Of a DNA stretch of 40,983 bases, positions 29,481 to 37,953 are shown piece after piece (the first letter of the stretch is position 1; each line of letters begins with the position of its first letter). The translations under genes and the position numbers were made by a program. The notes under the pieces were generated by a model. The model searched no databases, was not told the origin of the DNA, and saw nothing but the letters and a program-made list of their open reading frames with translations. This stretch comes from Prevotella sp. (lineage in GTDB: Bacteria > Bacteroidota > Bacteroidia > Bacteroidales > Bacteroidaceae): NCBI GenBank assembly GCA_017428805.1, contig JAFRQC010000037.1, positions 1 to 40,983 of the forward strand. Reading direction: 5' to 3'.

Positions 29481-32408
29481 CTACTTCAGGTATTTCGGGG
29501 TGTAGCCCTTCTTGGACTTGGCGACTTGTGCGGGTGTGCCGACAGAGAGAACCTGTCCGCCCCTGCGTCCGCCCTCAGGCCCCATGTCGATGATCCAGTC
29601 AGCCTGACGGATGACGTCGAGATTGTGCTCAATGATGATGACGGTGTTGCCGCGGTCGACAAGGCGGCGGAGCACCAGCATCAGGATGCGGATGTCCTCA
29701 AAGTGGAGGCCGGTGGTGGGCTCGTCAAGGATGTAGAGCGTCTTGCCTGTGTCTTTCTTTGACAGTTCGGTGGCGAGTTTGATGCGCTGGCTCTCACCGC
29801 CAGAGAGGGTGGTGGAGGGCTGACCAAGTTTGATGTAGCCGAGGCCCACGTCCTGGATGGTCTTGATCTTGCGGAGGATGTCGGGCACGTTCTCAAAGAA
29901 CTCCACGGCCTGGTTGATGGTCATGTCCAGCACGTCGGCGATCGACTTGCCCTTGTAGCGCACCTCCAGCGTCTCACGGTTGTAACGTTTGCCGTGGCAC
30001 TCCTCACAAGGCACCTGTATGTCGGGCAGGAAGTTCATCTCAATGGTCTTGTAGCCGTTTCCGCCACAGGTCTCGCAGCGTCCTCCCTTCACGTTGAAGG
30101 AGAAGCGGCCGGGCTTGTAGCCGCGGATCTTCGCCTCTGGCAGGTTGACGAAGAGGCTGCGGATGTCGGAGAAGACGCCGGTGTAGGTGGCGGGATTTGA
30201 GCGGGGCGTGCGGCCGATGGGACTCTGGTCGACGTTTACCACCTTGTCTATATTCTCTATGCCCTCAATGCTGTCGTAAGGCATGGGCCGTTTCAGGGAG
30301 CGGTAGAAATGCTGCGAGAGGATGGGCTGCAGCGTCTCGTTGATGAGCGTGGACTTGCCGGAGCCGCTGACGCCTGTGACGAGGATGAGCTTGCCCAGAG
30401 GGAACTCCACGTCGATGTGCTTGAGGTTGTTGCCGGAGCAGCCTTTTAGGAGCAGGGTGCCTTGTTCGGTGTCTTGTTCGGTGGTACGGTGGCGCGGTGG
30501 CGCGGGGGTGCGAGATATGTCTGTAGGCGGATTCTCATCGCCCGATTCTGCACTTTTGGTATTCTCGCGCCCCCGTACCTCCGTACCCCCGTACCCCCGA
30601 AGATAAGAAGCCGTCAGTGTATCGCTCTTCAGCAGTTCTGCAGGCGTGCCCTGGAAGACCACTTCACCGCCCTTGCGCCCGGCACGGGGGCCGATGTCGA
30701 TGATCCAGTCGGCGCTGCGCATCATGTCCTCATCGTGTTCTACGACGATGACGGTGTTGCCCAGGTCGCGCAGTTCCTTGAGGGAACGGATGAGGCGTTC
30801 GTTGTCGCGCTGGTGGAGGCCGATGGAGGGCTCGTCGAGGATGTAGAGCACATTGACGAGCTGGGAGCCGATCTGCGTGGCAAGGCGGATGCGCTGGCTC
30901 TCACCGCCTGAGAGCGAGGCCGACTGGCGGTTGAGGGCGAGATAGTCCAGTCCCACCTCCAACAGGAAGTCGAGGCGGGTGCGGATCTCCTTGAGGATCT
31001 CCTTGGCGATGGCGTATTGTTGAGAGGTGAGTTTCGGTACCTCCGTACCTCCGTACCCTCGATTTTCCTCTAATTCCGCTATCCACTCGCGGAGTTCTGA
31101 GATGTCCATCGAAGCGAGTTCGGCGATGTTCTTGTCCCAGATGCGGTAGGAGAGGGCCTCGCGGTTCAGGCGCTGGCCGTGGCACTCAGGACACTCGCAC
31201 TCGGCAAGGAACTGGTCTGCCCACTTCTGTCCGGCAGCGGAGTCATCGTTGTCCATCACGTTGCGCAGATACTTGATGATGCCGTCGAAGGCAATGAAGT
31301 AGTCGCTGGAGGTGTGGACGAGGTCTTTGCTGATGCGGACATTCTCCAGTGAGCCGTAGAGCACCTCGCGGATGGCGTCGTCGGGGAGGTCGGCGATGGG
31401 CGTCTTCAGCTCACAGTCGTACTTCTTGAGGATGGCCTCCACCTGCCAGAAGATCATCTGGTTCTTGTACTTGCCGAGGGGCACGATGCCGCCTTCATAG
31501 ATGCTCAGACTGCGGTCGGGCATGACCTTTGCCAGGTCGATCTGGTTGATGATGCCCAAGCCCTTACAATGGGGGCATGCGCCTTGAGGTGAATTGAACG
31601 AAAAGTTGTTAGGTGCTGGGTCTGAGTAGCTTATGCCTGTGGTTGGACACATAAGCCGCTTGGAGAAATGCTTGATGCTACCTGTGTCCTTGTCAAGAAT
31701 CATGATGAGGCCGTCGCCCTGCTTCATGGCGATAGAGACAGACTTCTTCAACCGTTCTTCGTCTTTGTCGCTGACCTGCAGCTTGTCGATCACCACCTCG
31801 ATGTCGTGGTTCTTATAGCGGTCTACCTTCATGCCGCGGACAATCTCCTGCAGCTCGCCGTCGATGCGGATGTTCAGGTAGCCCTTGCGGCGCATGGCCT
31901 CAAAGAGTTCGCGGTAGTGACCCTTACGGCTGCGCACCAGCGGGGCGAGGATCAGGATCTTGTGCCCGGCATAGTCGTGGAGGATCATCTCTATGACGCG
32001 CTCCTCGGTGTACTTCACCATCTCCTCACCGGTGGCGTAGCTGTAGGCACGGCCAGCACGGGCGAAGAGCAGACGGAGGTAGTCGTAGATCTCGGTGGTG
32101 GTGCCGACGGTAGAGCGGGGATTCTTGTTGGTGGTCTTCTGCTCAATGCTGATGACGGGCGAGAGACCGGTGATCTTATCCACGTCAGGGCGCTCCATGC
32201 CTCCAAGGAAGTTGCGGGCGTAGGCGGAGAAGGTCTCAATATAGCGGCGCTGGCCCTCGGCGAAGATGGTGTCGAAGGCCAACGACGACTTGCCGGAACC
32301 GCTGAGGCCGGTGATGACGGTGAGGGAGTGGTGCGGGATGGTACAGTCGATGTTCTTCAGATTATGTACCCGGGCACCATATACGTTGATGCTTGTCTCT
32401 TCTTTCAT
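29481..32408 (-). CDS. uvrA: Excinuclease ABC subunit A with two repeat-derived inserts
   Basis: Damage-recognition ATPase of nucleotide excision repair, 975 residues against the usual 940 or so. Both ABC halves are present: Walker A GLSGSGKSS and GVSGSGKST, signatures SLSGGESQRIRLA and TLSGGESQRIKLA, Walker B ILDEPSIGLH and ILDEPTTGLH. The C-terminal zinc module (GRCETCGGNG...CEECHGKRYN) is intact, but the first one reads CPTTG...CPHCKGLG, with Thr in place of one Cys. Two low-complexity inserts (about residues 449-457 and 603-650) contain RGYGGTEV and are encoded by GTACGG-type repeats; they fall between domains, so function is probably kept. The ATG at 32408 starts the normal N-terminus and lies 8 bp after the upstream gene. 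Confidence 0.95.
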   Translation of the reverse strand: MKEETSINVYGARVHNLKNIDCTIPHHSLTVITGLSGSGKSSLAFDTIFAEGQRRYIETFSAYARNFLGGMERPDVDKITGLSPVISIEQKTTNKNPRSTVGTTTEIYDYLRLLFARAGRAYSYATGEEMVKYTEERVIEMILHDYAGHKILILAPLVRSRKGHYRELFEAMRRKGYLNIRIDGELQEIVRGMKVDRYKNHDIEVVIDKLQVSDKDEERLKKSVSIAMKQGDGLIMILDKDTGSIKHFSKRLMCPTTGISYSDPAPNNFSFNSPQGACPHCKGLGIINQIDLAKVMPDRSLSIYEGGIVPLGKYKNQMIFWQVEAILKKYDCELKTPIADLPDDAIREVLYGSLENVRISKDLVHTSSDYFIAFDGIIKYLRNVMDNDDSAAGQKWADQFLAECECPECHGQRLNREALSYRIWDKNIAELASMDISELREWIAELEENRGYGGTEVPKLTSQQYAIAKEILKEIRTRLDFLLEVGLDYLALNRQSASLSGGESQRIRLATQIGSQLVNVLYILDEPSIGLHQRDNERLIRSLKELRDLGNTVIVVEHDEDMMRSADWIIDIGPRAGRKGGEVVFQGTPAELLKSDTLTASYLRGYGGTEVRGRENTKSAESGDENPPTDISRTPAPPRHRTTEQDTEQGTLLLKGCSGNNLKHIDVEFPLGKLILVTGVSGSGKSTLINETLQPILSQHFYRSLKRPMPYDSIEGIENIDKVVNVDQSPIGRTPRSNPATYTGVFSDIRSLFVNLPEAKIRGYKPGRFSFNVKGGRCETCGGNGYKTIEMNFLPDIQVPCEECHGKRYNRETLEVRYKGKSIADVLDMTINQAVEFFENVPDILRKIKTIQDVGLGYIKLGQPSTTLSGGESQRIKLATELSKKDTGKTLYILDEPTTGLHFEDIRILMLVLRRLVDRGNTVIIIEHNLDVIRQADWIIDMGPEGGRRGGQVLSVGTPAQVAKSKKGYTPKYLK
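30460..30600. repeat. In-frame inverted/tandem repeat insert in uvrA
   Basis: Tandem TTGTTCGGTG (30460-30483), then arms around 30483-30514 and 30564-30595 (GGGGGTGCGAG facing CTCGCGCCCCC) with about 49 bp between, ending in CGTACCTCCGTACCCCCGTA. It is a multiple of three and codes for the linker of about 47 residues between the UvrA halves. Confidence 0.7.
31036..31061. repeat. Second CCGTACCT repeat insert in uvrA
   Basis: GGTACCTCCGTACCTCCGTA and the next CCCTCG form three 8-bp units, the same unit as in the 30570-30600 block. It codes for RGYGGTEV, the same peptide as in the other insert. Confidence 0.7.
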
Positions 32409-32416
32409 GTGTGTTC

Positions 32417-33118
32417 CTATTCGTTGTAGGAGTCCCCTTCTGTGAAACCGCGCAAGAGGTTGACGTCCTTGCGGATATTGTATTCTCGTCCGTCGGCACC
32501 CTTCGCCCGGCACAGGAGGAAGTAGACACCCTCCTTCACGTCCTTGCCCTTGTAGGTGCCGTCCCAGCCCTCAGCGGGATCAGTCCACTCATAGAGCTTC
32601 TGTCCCCAGCGGTTGAAGATATAGGCGCGGAACTCCACGATGCTCTGGTACTCCTTGGCCTTGAAAATCGGATTTTCGTCATCGCCATTGGGCGAGAAGG
32701 CGTTGGGGAAGGTGAGCTTGCTCTCGCTGACGGTCACGAGGAAGACGACGGAGTCGATTTCCATCTCACCATTGTTGAGTGTAGTGCGGAGGGTGACTTC
32801 CGTGGTGCCTGCATTGGTGAAGTTGTAGTCGGTATTCTCCTCATAGCGCACCATGAAATCCTTCTCTTCACCCACCATGTGGAAGTGCCACTCGTAGGAG
32901 GGGATATTGTCGCCCATATCGGTGGGGTTGGCATAGAAGTTGACTGACAACGGTGCCTGCCCGGCGATGGAAGGATTGTCTTTGTCGGCGGTGGCGGAGT
33001 TGCCTTCTTCGTCGGTGTAGGCGGCTGTGGGGTTCACGTCAGGATAGCCTGACTGCGCAACGGCGGCCATCGGCATCAGCAGGGCGAAAAGGGCTGGGAT
33101 GAACTGTCTTATTCTCAT
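32417..33118 (-). CDS. Secreted protein with gliding-motility/T9SS-type C-terminal domain
   Basis: A 233-residue exported protein: signal peptide to about residue 22 (PMAAVAQ), a PKD-like beta domain (SYEWHFHMVGEE...NAGTTEVTLRTTLNN), and a C-terminal CHU_C domain (FPNAFSPNGDDENPIF, FRAYIFNRWGQKLYEW, GWDGTYKGKDVKEGVYFLL). The latter is the type B sorting signal of the type IX secretion system. The tail after it (NIRKDVNLLRGFTEGDSYNE) is a few residues longer than the usual end of such signals. It is 8 bp upstream of uvrA and shares its transcript. It may simply use the CHU_C fold at the surface; the partner is unknown. Confidence 0.8.
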   Translation of the reverse strand: MRIRQFIPALFALLMPMAAVAQSGYPDVNPTAAYTDEEGNSATADKDNPSIAGQAPLSVNFYANPTDMGDNIPSYEWHFHMVGEEKDFMVRYEENTDYNFTNAGTTEVTLRTTLNNGEMEIDSVVFLVTVSESKLTFPNAFSPNGDDENPIFKAKEYQSIVEFRAYIFNRWGQKLYEWTDPAEGWDGTYKGKDVKEGVYFLLCRAKGADGREYNIRKDVNLLRGFTEGDSYNE

Positions 33119-33137
33119 TATTTATCATTTTAAAGTG

Positions 33138-33197
33138 CAAAGTTAGTAAAAAATTGATAATTGACAATTGATAATTGATAATTATTTTGTACTTTTG
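33138..33197. promoter_or_regulatory. Divergent promoters with joined -33 elements
   Basis: Minus strand: TTG (33167-33165), 19 bp, TAACTTTG (33145-33138) toward the CHU_C/uvrA unit. Plus strand: TTG (33168-33170), 19 bp, TACTTTTG (33190-33197) toward the LysM gene. The two -33 triplets abut as the palindrome CAATTG, inside a tandem run of ATTGATA/ATTGACA units (33152-33185). Confidence 0.72.
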
Positions 33198-33224
33198 TAC
33201 GCGAAATAGAAAAATTTAGAGTTT

Positions 33225-34619
33225 ATGACACGACTTTTAAGATATTTTTTGCTGTCAACCTTGCTGGCTTTTACCGTCAGCAGCGTATCGGCGCAACAGG
33301 CTTCCACCATCCGTGGACAGCATAAGGTGAAGAAGAAAGAGACCATCTTCGGTATCTCGCGGGAATACGGTCTCACCATAGAAGAACTGATCAAGGCGAA
33401 TCCGGAAATGAACGAGCCGGGCTATGAGCTGAAGAAGGGCATGATACTGAACATCCCGTATTCCAAGGCTGAGATGGAAGCTGCCGAGGCAGCGAAAGCA
33501 GCTCAGGCCGCGCAGGCACGCAAGGCCGAGGAGGTCGCCAGGGCGACTACCGTTGATGTGAGGAACCGTGAGATCCGTCTGGGCATCATGCTGCCGCTGC
33601 ATAATATCAATGGTGACGGACGGCGGATGACAGAGTACTACCGTGGTGTGCTGATGGCCTGCGACAGTCTGAAGAAACAGGGTCTCTCCATCGACGTACA
33701 TGCCTGGAACACGGCTGAGGACGGTAATATATATAAGGTATTAGAGGATCCCGCCGCTGCGAAGTGCGATTTGATCATCGGTCCGCTCTATTCCAAGCAG
33801 ATGGATGCGTTGTCGGCCTTCGTCACCAAGCATGACATCCGGCTGGTGATTCCCTTCTCCATCAACGCCCCGCAACTGACGACAAACCGCAACATCTTCC
33901 AGGTGTATCAGTCGCCGACAGAGCAGAACGACGTCATCATCGCCCGCTTCATTGAGCGGTTTAAGAACTATCATACGGTGGTCGTCGACTGTAACGACTC
34001 AACGAGCAAGAAAGGCCCCTTCACCTTTGGCCTTCGTCGGCAGATGGAACAGCGGGGAATGGATGTCGTCGTCACCAACCTGAAGTCGACAGAAGCGAAC
34101 TTCTCAAGGGCGTTCAGCCGGATGAAGCCCAATGTGGTGATCCTCAATACAGGTCGTTCGCAGGAGCTGGGTGTCGCCTTTTCAAAGATTAACGGCCTGA
34201 AGGCAAACAGTCCTGAATTGGACATCACGATGTTCGGCTATACCGACTGGCTGCTGTATACCAGGACACATCTGGAGAATTTCTACAAGTATAACACTTA
34301 TATCCCCTCGGTGTTCTATTATAATCCCCTGTCGGCGGGTACGCAGCGCTTTGAGCGTAAGTATCGTCAGAACTTCCGCAGCGACATGCAGAACTCACTG
34401 CCGCGCTTTGCCATCACGGGTTTTGACCACGCCTTCTTCTTCCTGAAAGGACTGCACAAGTACGGCAAGAGCTTCAATGGAGCAGACGGTATGTTCGGCT
34501 ATCCTCCTGTGCAGACGCCCTTGAAGTTTGAACGTTATGGCAACGGCGGACTGAGGAACAAGACCATGATGTTCATACACTATCAGCCTGAACATACTGT
34601 GGAAACGATTAAGTTCTAA
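33225..34619 (+). CDS. LysM protein with periplasmic-binding-protein-like domain
   Basis: A 464-residue exported protein: signal peptide MTRLLRYFLLSTLLAFTVSSVSA; a LysM domain at about 33-78 (HKVKKKETIFGISREYGLTIEELIKANPE...GMILNIP) for peptidoglycan binding; an Ala/Lys/Glu-rich helical linker; and from about residue 115 a type-1 periplasmic-binding fold (IRLGIMLPLHNINGDGRRMTEYYRGVLMA, DLIIGPLYSKQMDALSAF) like that of LppC/LpoA or Leu-binding proteins. By analogy it may link peptidoglycan to a cell-wall enzyme or sense a ligand; this is inference. It has its own promoter and is followed by the PorT-like gene. Confidence 0.8.
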   Translation: MTRLLRYFLLSTLLAFTVSSVSAQQASTIRGQHKVKKKETIFGISREYGLTIEELIKANPEMNEPGYELKKGMILNIPYSKAEMEAAEAAKAAQAAQARKAEEVARATTVDVRNREIRLGIMLPLHNINGDGRRMTEYYRGVLMACDSLKKQGLSIDVHAWNTAEDGNIYKVLEDPAAAKCDLIIGPLYSKQMDALSAFVTKHDIRLVIPFSINAPQLTTNRNIFQVYQSPTEQNDVIIARFIERFKNYHTVVVDCNDSTSKKGPFTFGLRRQMEQRGMDVVVTNLKSTEANFSRAFSRMKPNVVILNTGRSQELGVAFSKINGLKANSPELDITMFGYTDWLLYTRTHLENFYKYNTYIPSVFYYNPLSAGTQRFERKYRQNFRSDMQNSLPRFAITGFDHAFFFLKGLHKYGKSFNGADGMFGYPPVQTPLKFERYGNGGLRNKTMMFIHYQPEHTVETIKF

Positions 34620-34713
34620 GGAAAAGGGAAAAGGTGAACATGAGATTTAAGTATTTAAAGGTAAATAGGTGCGTGGTAAGAGTATTGCTCTTTCACCTTT
34701 TCGCCTTTTTACC
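34620..34713. repeat. Inverted repeat over the start of the PorT-like gene
   Basis: GGAAAAGGGAAAAGGTGAA (34620-34638) faces TTCACCTTTTCGCC plus TTTTTACC (34692-34713), an imperfect inverted repeat of about 20 bp. The left arm lies just before the ATG at 34640; the right arm encodes FHLFAFLP of the signal peptide. Paired RNA would enclose the start codon. Confidence 0.65.
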
Positions 34714-35476
34714 TTTATATGTCTCTGCTCAGGTGGGTGAGTTCCGTAAGGATCTGGCTGTGGGCTTCAACGGCGGTGTCGTCATGAGCAATGTGGCATT
34801 TGTTCCGACGGTGCCGCAGACGATGCTCAACGGTCCGACATTCGGTCTCACGGCCCGGTATACCTGTGAGAAATACTTCAGTAGTATCTGTGCCGTCGTG
34901 GCTGAGGTGAACTATACGCAGATGGGATGGAAGGAGAAGATCCTTGATATAAACGACCAGCCCGTGCCCCTGCATACCGACGAGACGCAGACACTCCACT
35001 ATGCCAGGAAGATCAACTATATTCAGGTGCCTATGTTGGCGAGACTTGGGTGGGGAAGGGAGCGCAACGGTCTCCAGTTCTTCATCCAGCTGGGACCACA
35101 GTTGGGCTTCTGCATGAGCGATAAATCGGACACTAACTTTGATGTGCGTGACCCGGCCTTCAATCCGAACATTGAGAATAGCAAGTACGGATCGGCCTAT
35201 CAGTACGCCAACAAGCGCGTGTCGCATGTCGTGGCACAGGACTCGATGGCGATAGAGAATAAAATCGACTATGGCATCGCCTTGGCTGCTGGACTGGAAT
35301 TCAGTAACCGCCATGTTGGCCACTTCATTTTGGAGGGCCGTTACTATTATGGTCTGGGCAATATTTATGGCAACTCAAAGCGTGACTACTTTGGACGCTC
35401 CAACTATGGGGCCATCATCGCGAAGCTCACGTATCTCTTTGATATCATCAGAACGAAGAATTCAAAAATTAAATAA
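34640..35476 (+). CDS. PorT-family outer-membrane beta-barrel protein
   Basis: A 278-residue protein with a signal peptide (ends YVSAQ, residue 31) and an eight-strand-type barrel pattern of the PorT/OMP_b-brl_2 family: alternating strands such as AVGFNGGVVMSNVAF, CAVVAEVNYTQMGWKEKI, INYIQVPMLARLGWG, and FILEGRYYYGLGNIYG, closing with AIIAKLTYLFDI. PorT of Porphyromonas is needed for type IX secretion; this relative may share that or be a generic barrel. The hydrophobic core of its signal peptide comes from a repeat. An upstream in-frame GTG (34634) is a weaker start. It is co-directional with the LysM gene (20-bp gap). Confidence 0.75.
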   Translation: MRFKYLKVNRCVVRVLLFHLFAFLPLYVSAQVGEFRKDLAVGFNGGVVMSNVAFVPTVPQTMLNGPTFGLTARYTCEKYFSSICAVVAEVNYTQMGWKEKILDINDQPVPLHTDETQTLHYARKINYIQVPMLARLGWGRERNGLQFFIQLGPQLGFCMSDKSDTNFDVRDPAFNPNIENSKYGSAYQYANKRVSHVVAQDSMAIENKIDYGIALAAGLEFSNRHVGHFILEGRYYYGLGNIYGNSKRDYFGRSNYGAIIAKLTYLFDIIRTKNSKIK

Positions 35477-35484
35477 CTATAACT

Positions 35485-37017
35485 ATGTTTGAAGGACAAC
35501 CAAAAGGATTATTTGCGTTGGCACTGGCCAACACGGGCGAGCGTTTCGGCTATTACACGATGCTCGCGGTTTTCGCATTGTTTCTGAGAGCCAACTACGG
35601 ATTGTCGCCTGCTATGGCCGGCACGATCTATAGTTCGTTCCTGATGCTGGTGTATTTCCTCCCGCTGATCGGTGGTATTATGGCCGACAAGTTCGGCTTT
35701 GGCAAGATGGTGACCACAGGTATCATCATCATGTTTGCAGGTTATCTGCTGTTGTCGGTGCCCTTGGGAGGCGATAGTTTTGCATTGGTCGTCATGCTGG
35801 CAGCTCTCTTGCTCATCGGCTTTGGAACTGGACTCTTCAAGGGTAACCTCCAGGTGATGGTGGGTGACCTGTATAATGACCCGCAGTATAAGGACAAGCG
35901 CGATGCTGGCTTCTCCATCTTCTATATGGCCATCAACATCGGTGCACTCTTTGCTCCGACGGCTGCCATCAGGATCAAGGAGTATGCCGAGACAGCACTG
36001 GGCTATTCCAGCAACGACGCCTATCACTTCTCGTTTGCCGTGGCCTGTGCTTCGCTGATTCTTTCCATCGCCATTTATTACATCTTCCGTTATACCTTCC
36101 GTCATACCGAGGGCGGCAAGAAGAAGGATGCCGTGAAGGCTGATGCCAGCGCGGAGCCTGAGTTGACGAAGGAGGAGACCAAGCAGCGCATCGTGGCACT
36201 CTGTCTGGTGTTTGCTGTGGTGATCTTTTTCTGGATGGCTTTCCATCAGAACGGTCTGTCGCTGACGTATTTCGCCGATGAGTTCACGGCTCAGTCGGCT
36301 GACGGCTTGCAGGCGATGTGCTTCAATGTATGGAATCTTGTGGCGGTGATCTTCATTGTCTATGCTGGCTTCTCACTGTTCCAGAGCAAGACAACCAAAG
36401 GCAAGGCTATCAGCGGTGCTATTATCGTGGCAGCTTTGGCTTTCCTTTTCCTGCAGTATGATCCCAATGGCGGCGTGACAGTGTCTGCTCCTATCTTCCA
36501 GCAGTTCAATCCGTTCTACGTGGTGGCTCTGACCCCTGTGTCGATGGCTATCTTCGGTTCGCTGGCTGCCAAGGGTAAGGAACCCTCTGCGCCCAGAAAG
36601 ATCGCCTACGGTATGATTGTGGCTGCCATCGCCTATGCCCTGATGGCCTTTGGTTCGTTCGGTCTGCCGATGCCTCAGACGGAGATGGGTGCCGACGGTA
36701 ATCCTGTGGCTGTGCATGTGGCCGACGTGACACCTAATCTGCTGATTATGGTCTATCTGGTGCTGACGTTTGGTGAGCTGTTGCTGTCGCCGATGGGTAT
36801 CTCCTTTGTGTCTAAGGTAGCGCCTCCAAAGTATAAGGGTATGATGATGGGTGGCTGGTTTGTGGCTACGGCTATCGGTAACCAGTTGGTCGTCGTCGGT
36901 GGACTGTTGTGGGGTGCTGTGCCTCTCTGGGTATGCTGGAGCGTGTTCCTCGGCGTCTGCTTGGTCGCAGCTCTCTTCATGTTTGCGATGATGAAACGTT
37001 TAGAGAAAGTCTGCTAA
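35485..37017 (+). CDS. POT-family peptide transporter with altered ExxER motif
   Basis: Proton-coupled di/tripeptide transporter of the inner membrane, 510 residues with about 12-14 helices. Family marks: LALANTGERFGYYTML in helix 1, GGIMADKFGFGK after helix 2, GTGLFKGNLQVMVGDLY in helix 4 and FGELLLSPMGISFVSKVAPPKYKGMMMG in helix 10-11. In the helix-1 motif the usual first Glu of ExxERFxYY is Asn, so proton coupling may differ from standard members. Between helices 6 and 7 there is a Lys/Glu-rich loop. The gene lies 8 bp after the PorT-like gene and directly abuts the next gene. Confidence 0.87.
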   Translation: MFEGQPKGLFALALANTGERFGYYTMLAVFALFLRANYGLSPAMAGTIYSSFLMLVYFLPLIGGIMADKFGFGKMVTTGIIIMFAGYLLLSVPLGGDSFALVVMLAALLLIGFGTGLFKGNLQVMVGDLYNDPQYKDKRDAGFSIFYMAINIGALFAPTAAIRIKEYAETALGYSSNDAYHFSFAVACASLILSIAIYYIFRYTFRHTEGGKKKDAVKADASAEPELTKEETKQRIVALCLVFAVVIFFWMAFHQNGLSLTYFADEFTAQSADGLQAMCFNVWNLVAVIFIVYAGFSLFQSKTTKGKAISGAIIVAALAFLFLQYDPNGGVTVSAPIFQQFNPFYVVALTPVSMAIFGSLAAKGKEPSAPRKIAYGMIVAAIAYALMAFGSFGLPMPQTEMGADGNPVAVHVADVTPNLLIMVYLVLTFGELLLSPMGISFVSKVAPPKYKGMMMGGWFVATAIGNQLVVVGGLLWGAVPLWVCWSVFLGVCLVAALFMFAMMKRLEKVC

Positions 37018-37953
37018 ATGACCGCACTGTTTGCATTGCTGCTCTCGGTCTTCACGTTTGTGGAGTACAACGTAGAGAATATCTTTGATACCCGTCACGA
37101 CGAGGGGAAACAGGACGAGGAGTTCCTGCCTGATGCCACGCGCCACTGGACGGAGAAACGCTATTGGAAGAAGCTGGACAGGATAGGCAAGTCTATCCTA
37201 TCCACTTCTGAAGATGGCATCCCTGATCTGATAGCCCTCTGCGAGGTGGAAAACGACCAGACATTGACAGATCTGACCAAGCGTTCGCTCTTGAGGAATG
37301 CTGGCTATGAGTATGTGATGACGCAGTCGCCTGATGCCCGTGGTGTGGATGTGGCGCTAATTTATTCGCCTTTCTCCTTTGGACTGATTCGTTCTTATGG
37401 TCTGCGTGTGGATACGATTCCTGGGATGAAGCCGACGCGTGATATTCTCTATGCCTGTGGACAGTTGCAGTCGGGTGATACCCTGCACGTCTTTGTGGTC
37501 CATGCGCCGAGTCGTCATGGTAGTGAGAAAACTACTCGTCCGTTCCGTATGCAGGCTGCCAACCGTCTGTTGCAGGCCGTGGATTCCATCAGGGCCATTA
37601 CGCCTGATGCCAGGATCCTGATCAGCGGCGACTTCAACGACTACTACGACTCTCCGGCCGTACAGCACATTGCCCGTCACGACCTGAAGAATATCTCCAA
37701 GGAGGCGAAGGGCAGTTATGGGGTGAAGGGCACCTATCGCTATAAGGGCGAATGGAACAGCCTGGATCATATTATCGTGTCGCCCTCTATATATAATAAG
37801 GTGGACACGGTCTTCATCCATTCTCCCAAGTTCTTGCTGGAGGAGGATAAGTTCTATGGCGGCTTCATGCCCCGCCGTACCTATAAAGGCATGAAATTCC
37901 AGAAGAAGGGCTTCAGCGACCATTTGCCGTTAGTCACCCGATTCCTGTTCTGA
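37018..37953 (+). CDS. Endonuclease/exonuclease/phosphatase (EEP) family protein
   Basis: A 311-residue metal-dependent hydrolase of the DNase I/inositol phosphatase fold. Conserved blocks in order: VEYNVENIFD, LIALCEVEND (metal Glu), VFVVHAPSRHGSE (catalytic His), LISGDFNDYYDSP, GEWNSLDHIIVSP and KGFSDHLPLVTRF. The short hydrophobic start (MTALFALLLSVFTF) may be a signal peptide or anchor, so it may act in the periplasm. The ATG follows the POT stop codon without a gap. Nucleic acid or phosphoester substrate cannot be told apart. Its stop abuts that of the convergent MFS gene. Confidence 0.85.
   Translation: MTALFALLLSVFTFVEYNVENIFDTRHDEGKQDEEFLPDATRHWTEKRYWKKLDRIGKSILSTSEDGIPDLIALCEVENDQTLTDLTKRSLLRNAGYEYVMTQSPDARGVDVALIYSPFSFGLIRSYGLRVDTIPGMKPTRDILYACGQLQSGDTLHVFVVHAPSRHGSEKTTRPFRMQAANRLLQAVDSIRAITPDARILISGDFNDYYDSPAVQHIARHDLKNISKEAKGSYGVKGTYRYKGEWNSLDHIIVSPSIYNKVDTVFIHSPKFLLEEDKFYGGFMPRRTYKGMKFQKKGFSDHLPLVTRFLF

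Noticed and set aside
29481..32408. uvrA as frameshifted or fused to the upstream gene
   Set aside because: The inserts keep the frame and all motifs are intact; the in-frame extension upstream of 32408 overlaps the CHU_C gene and adds no domain.
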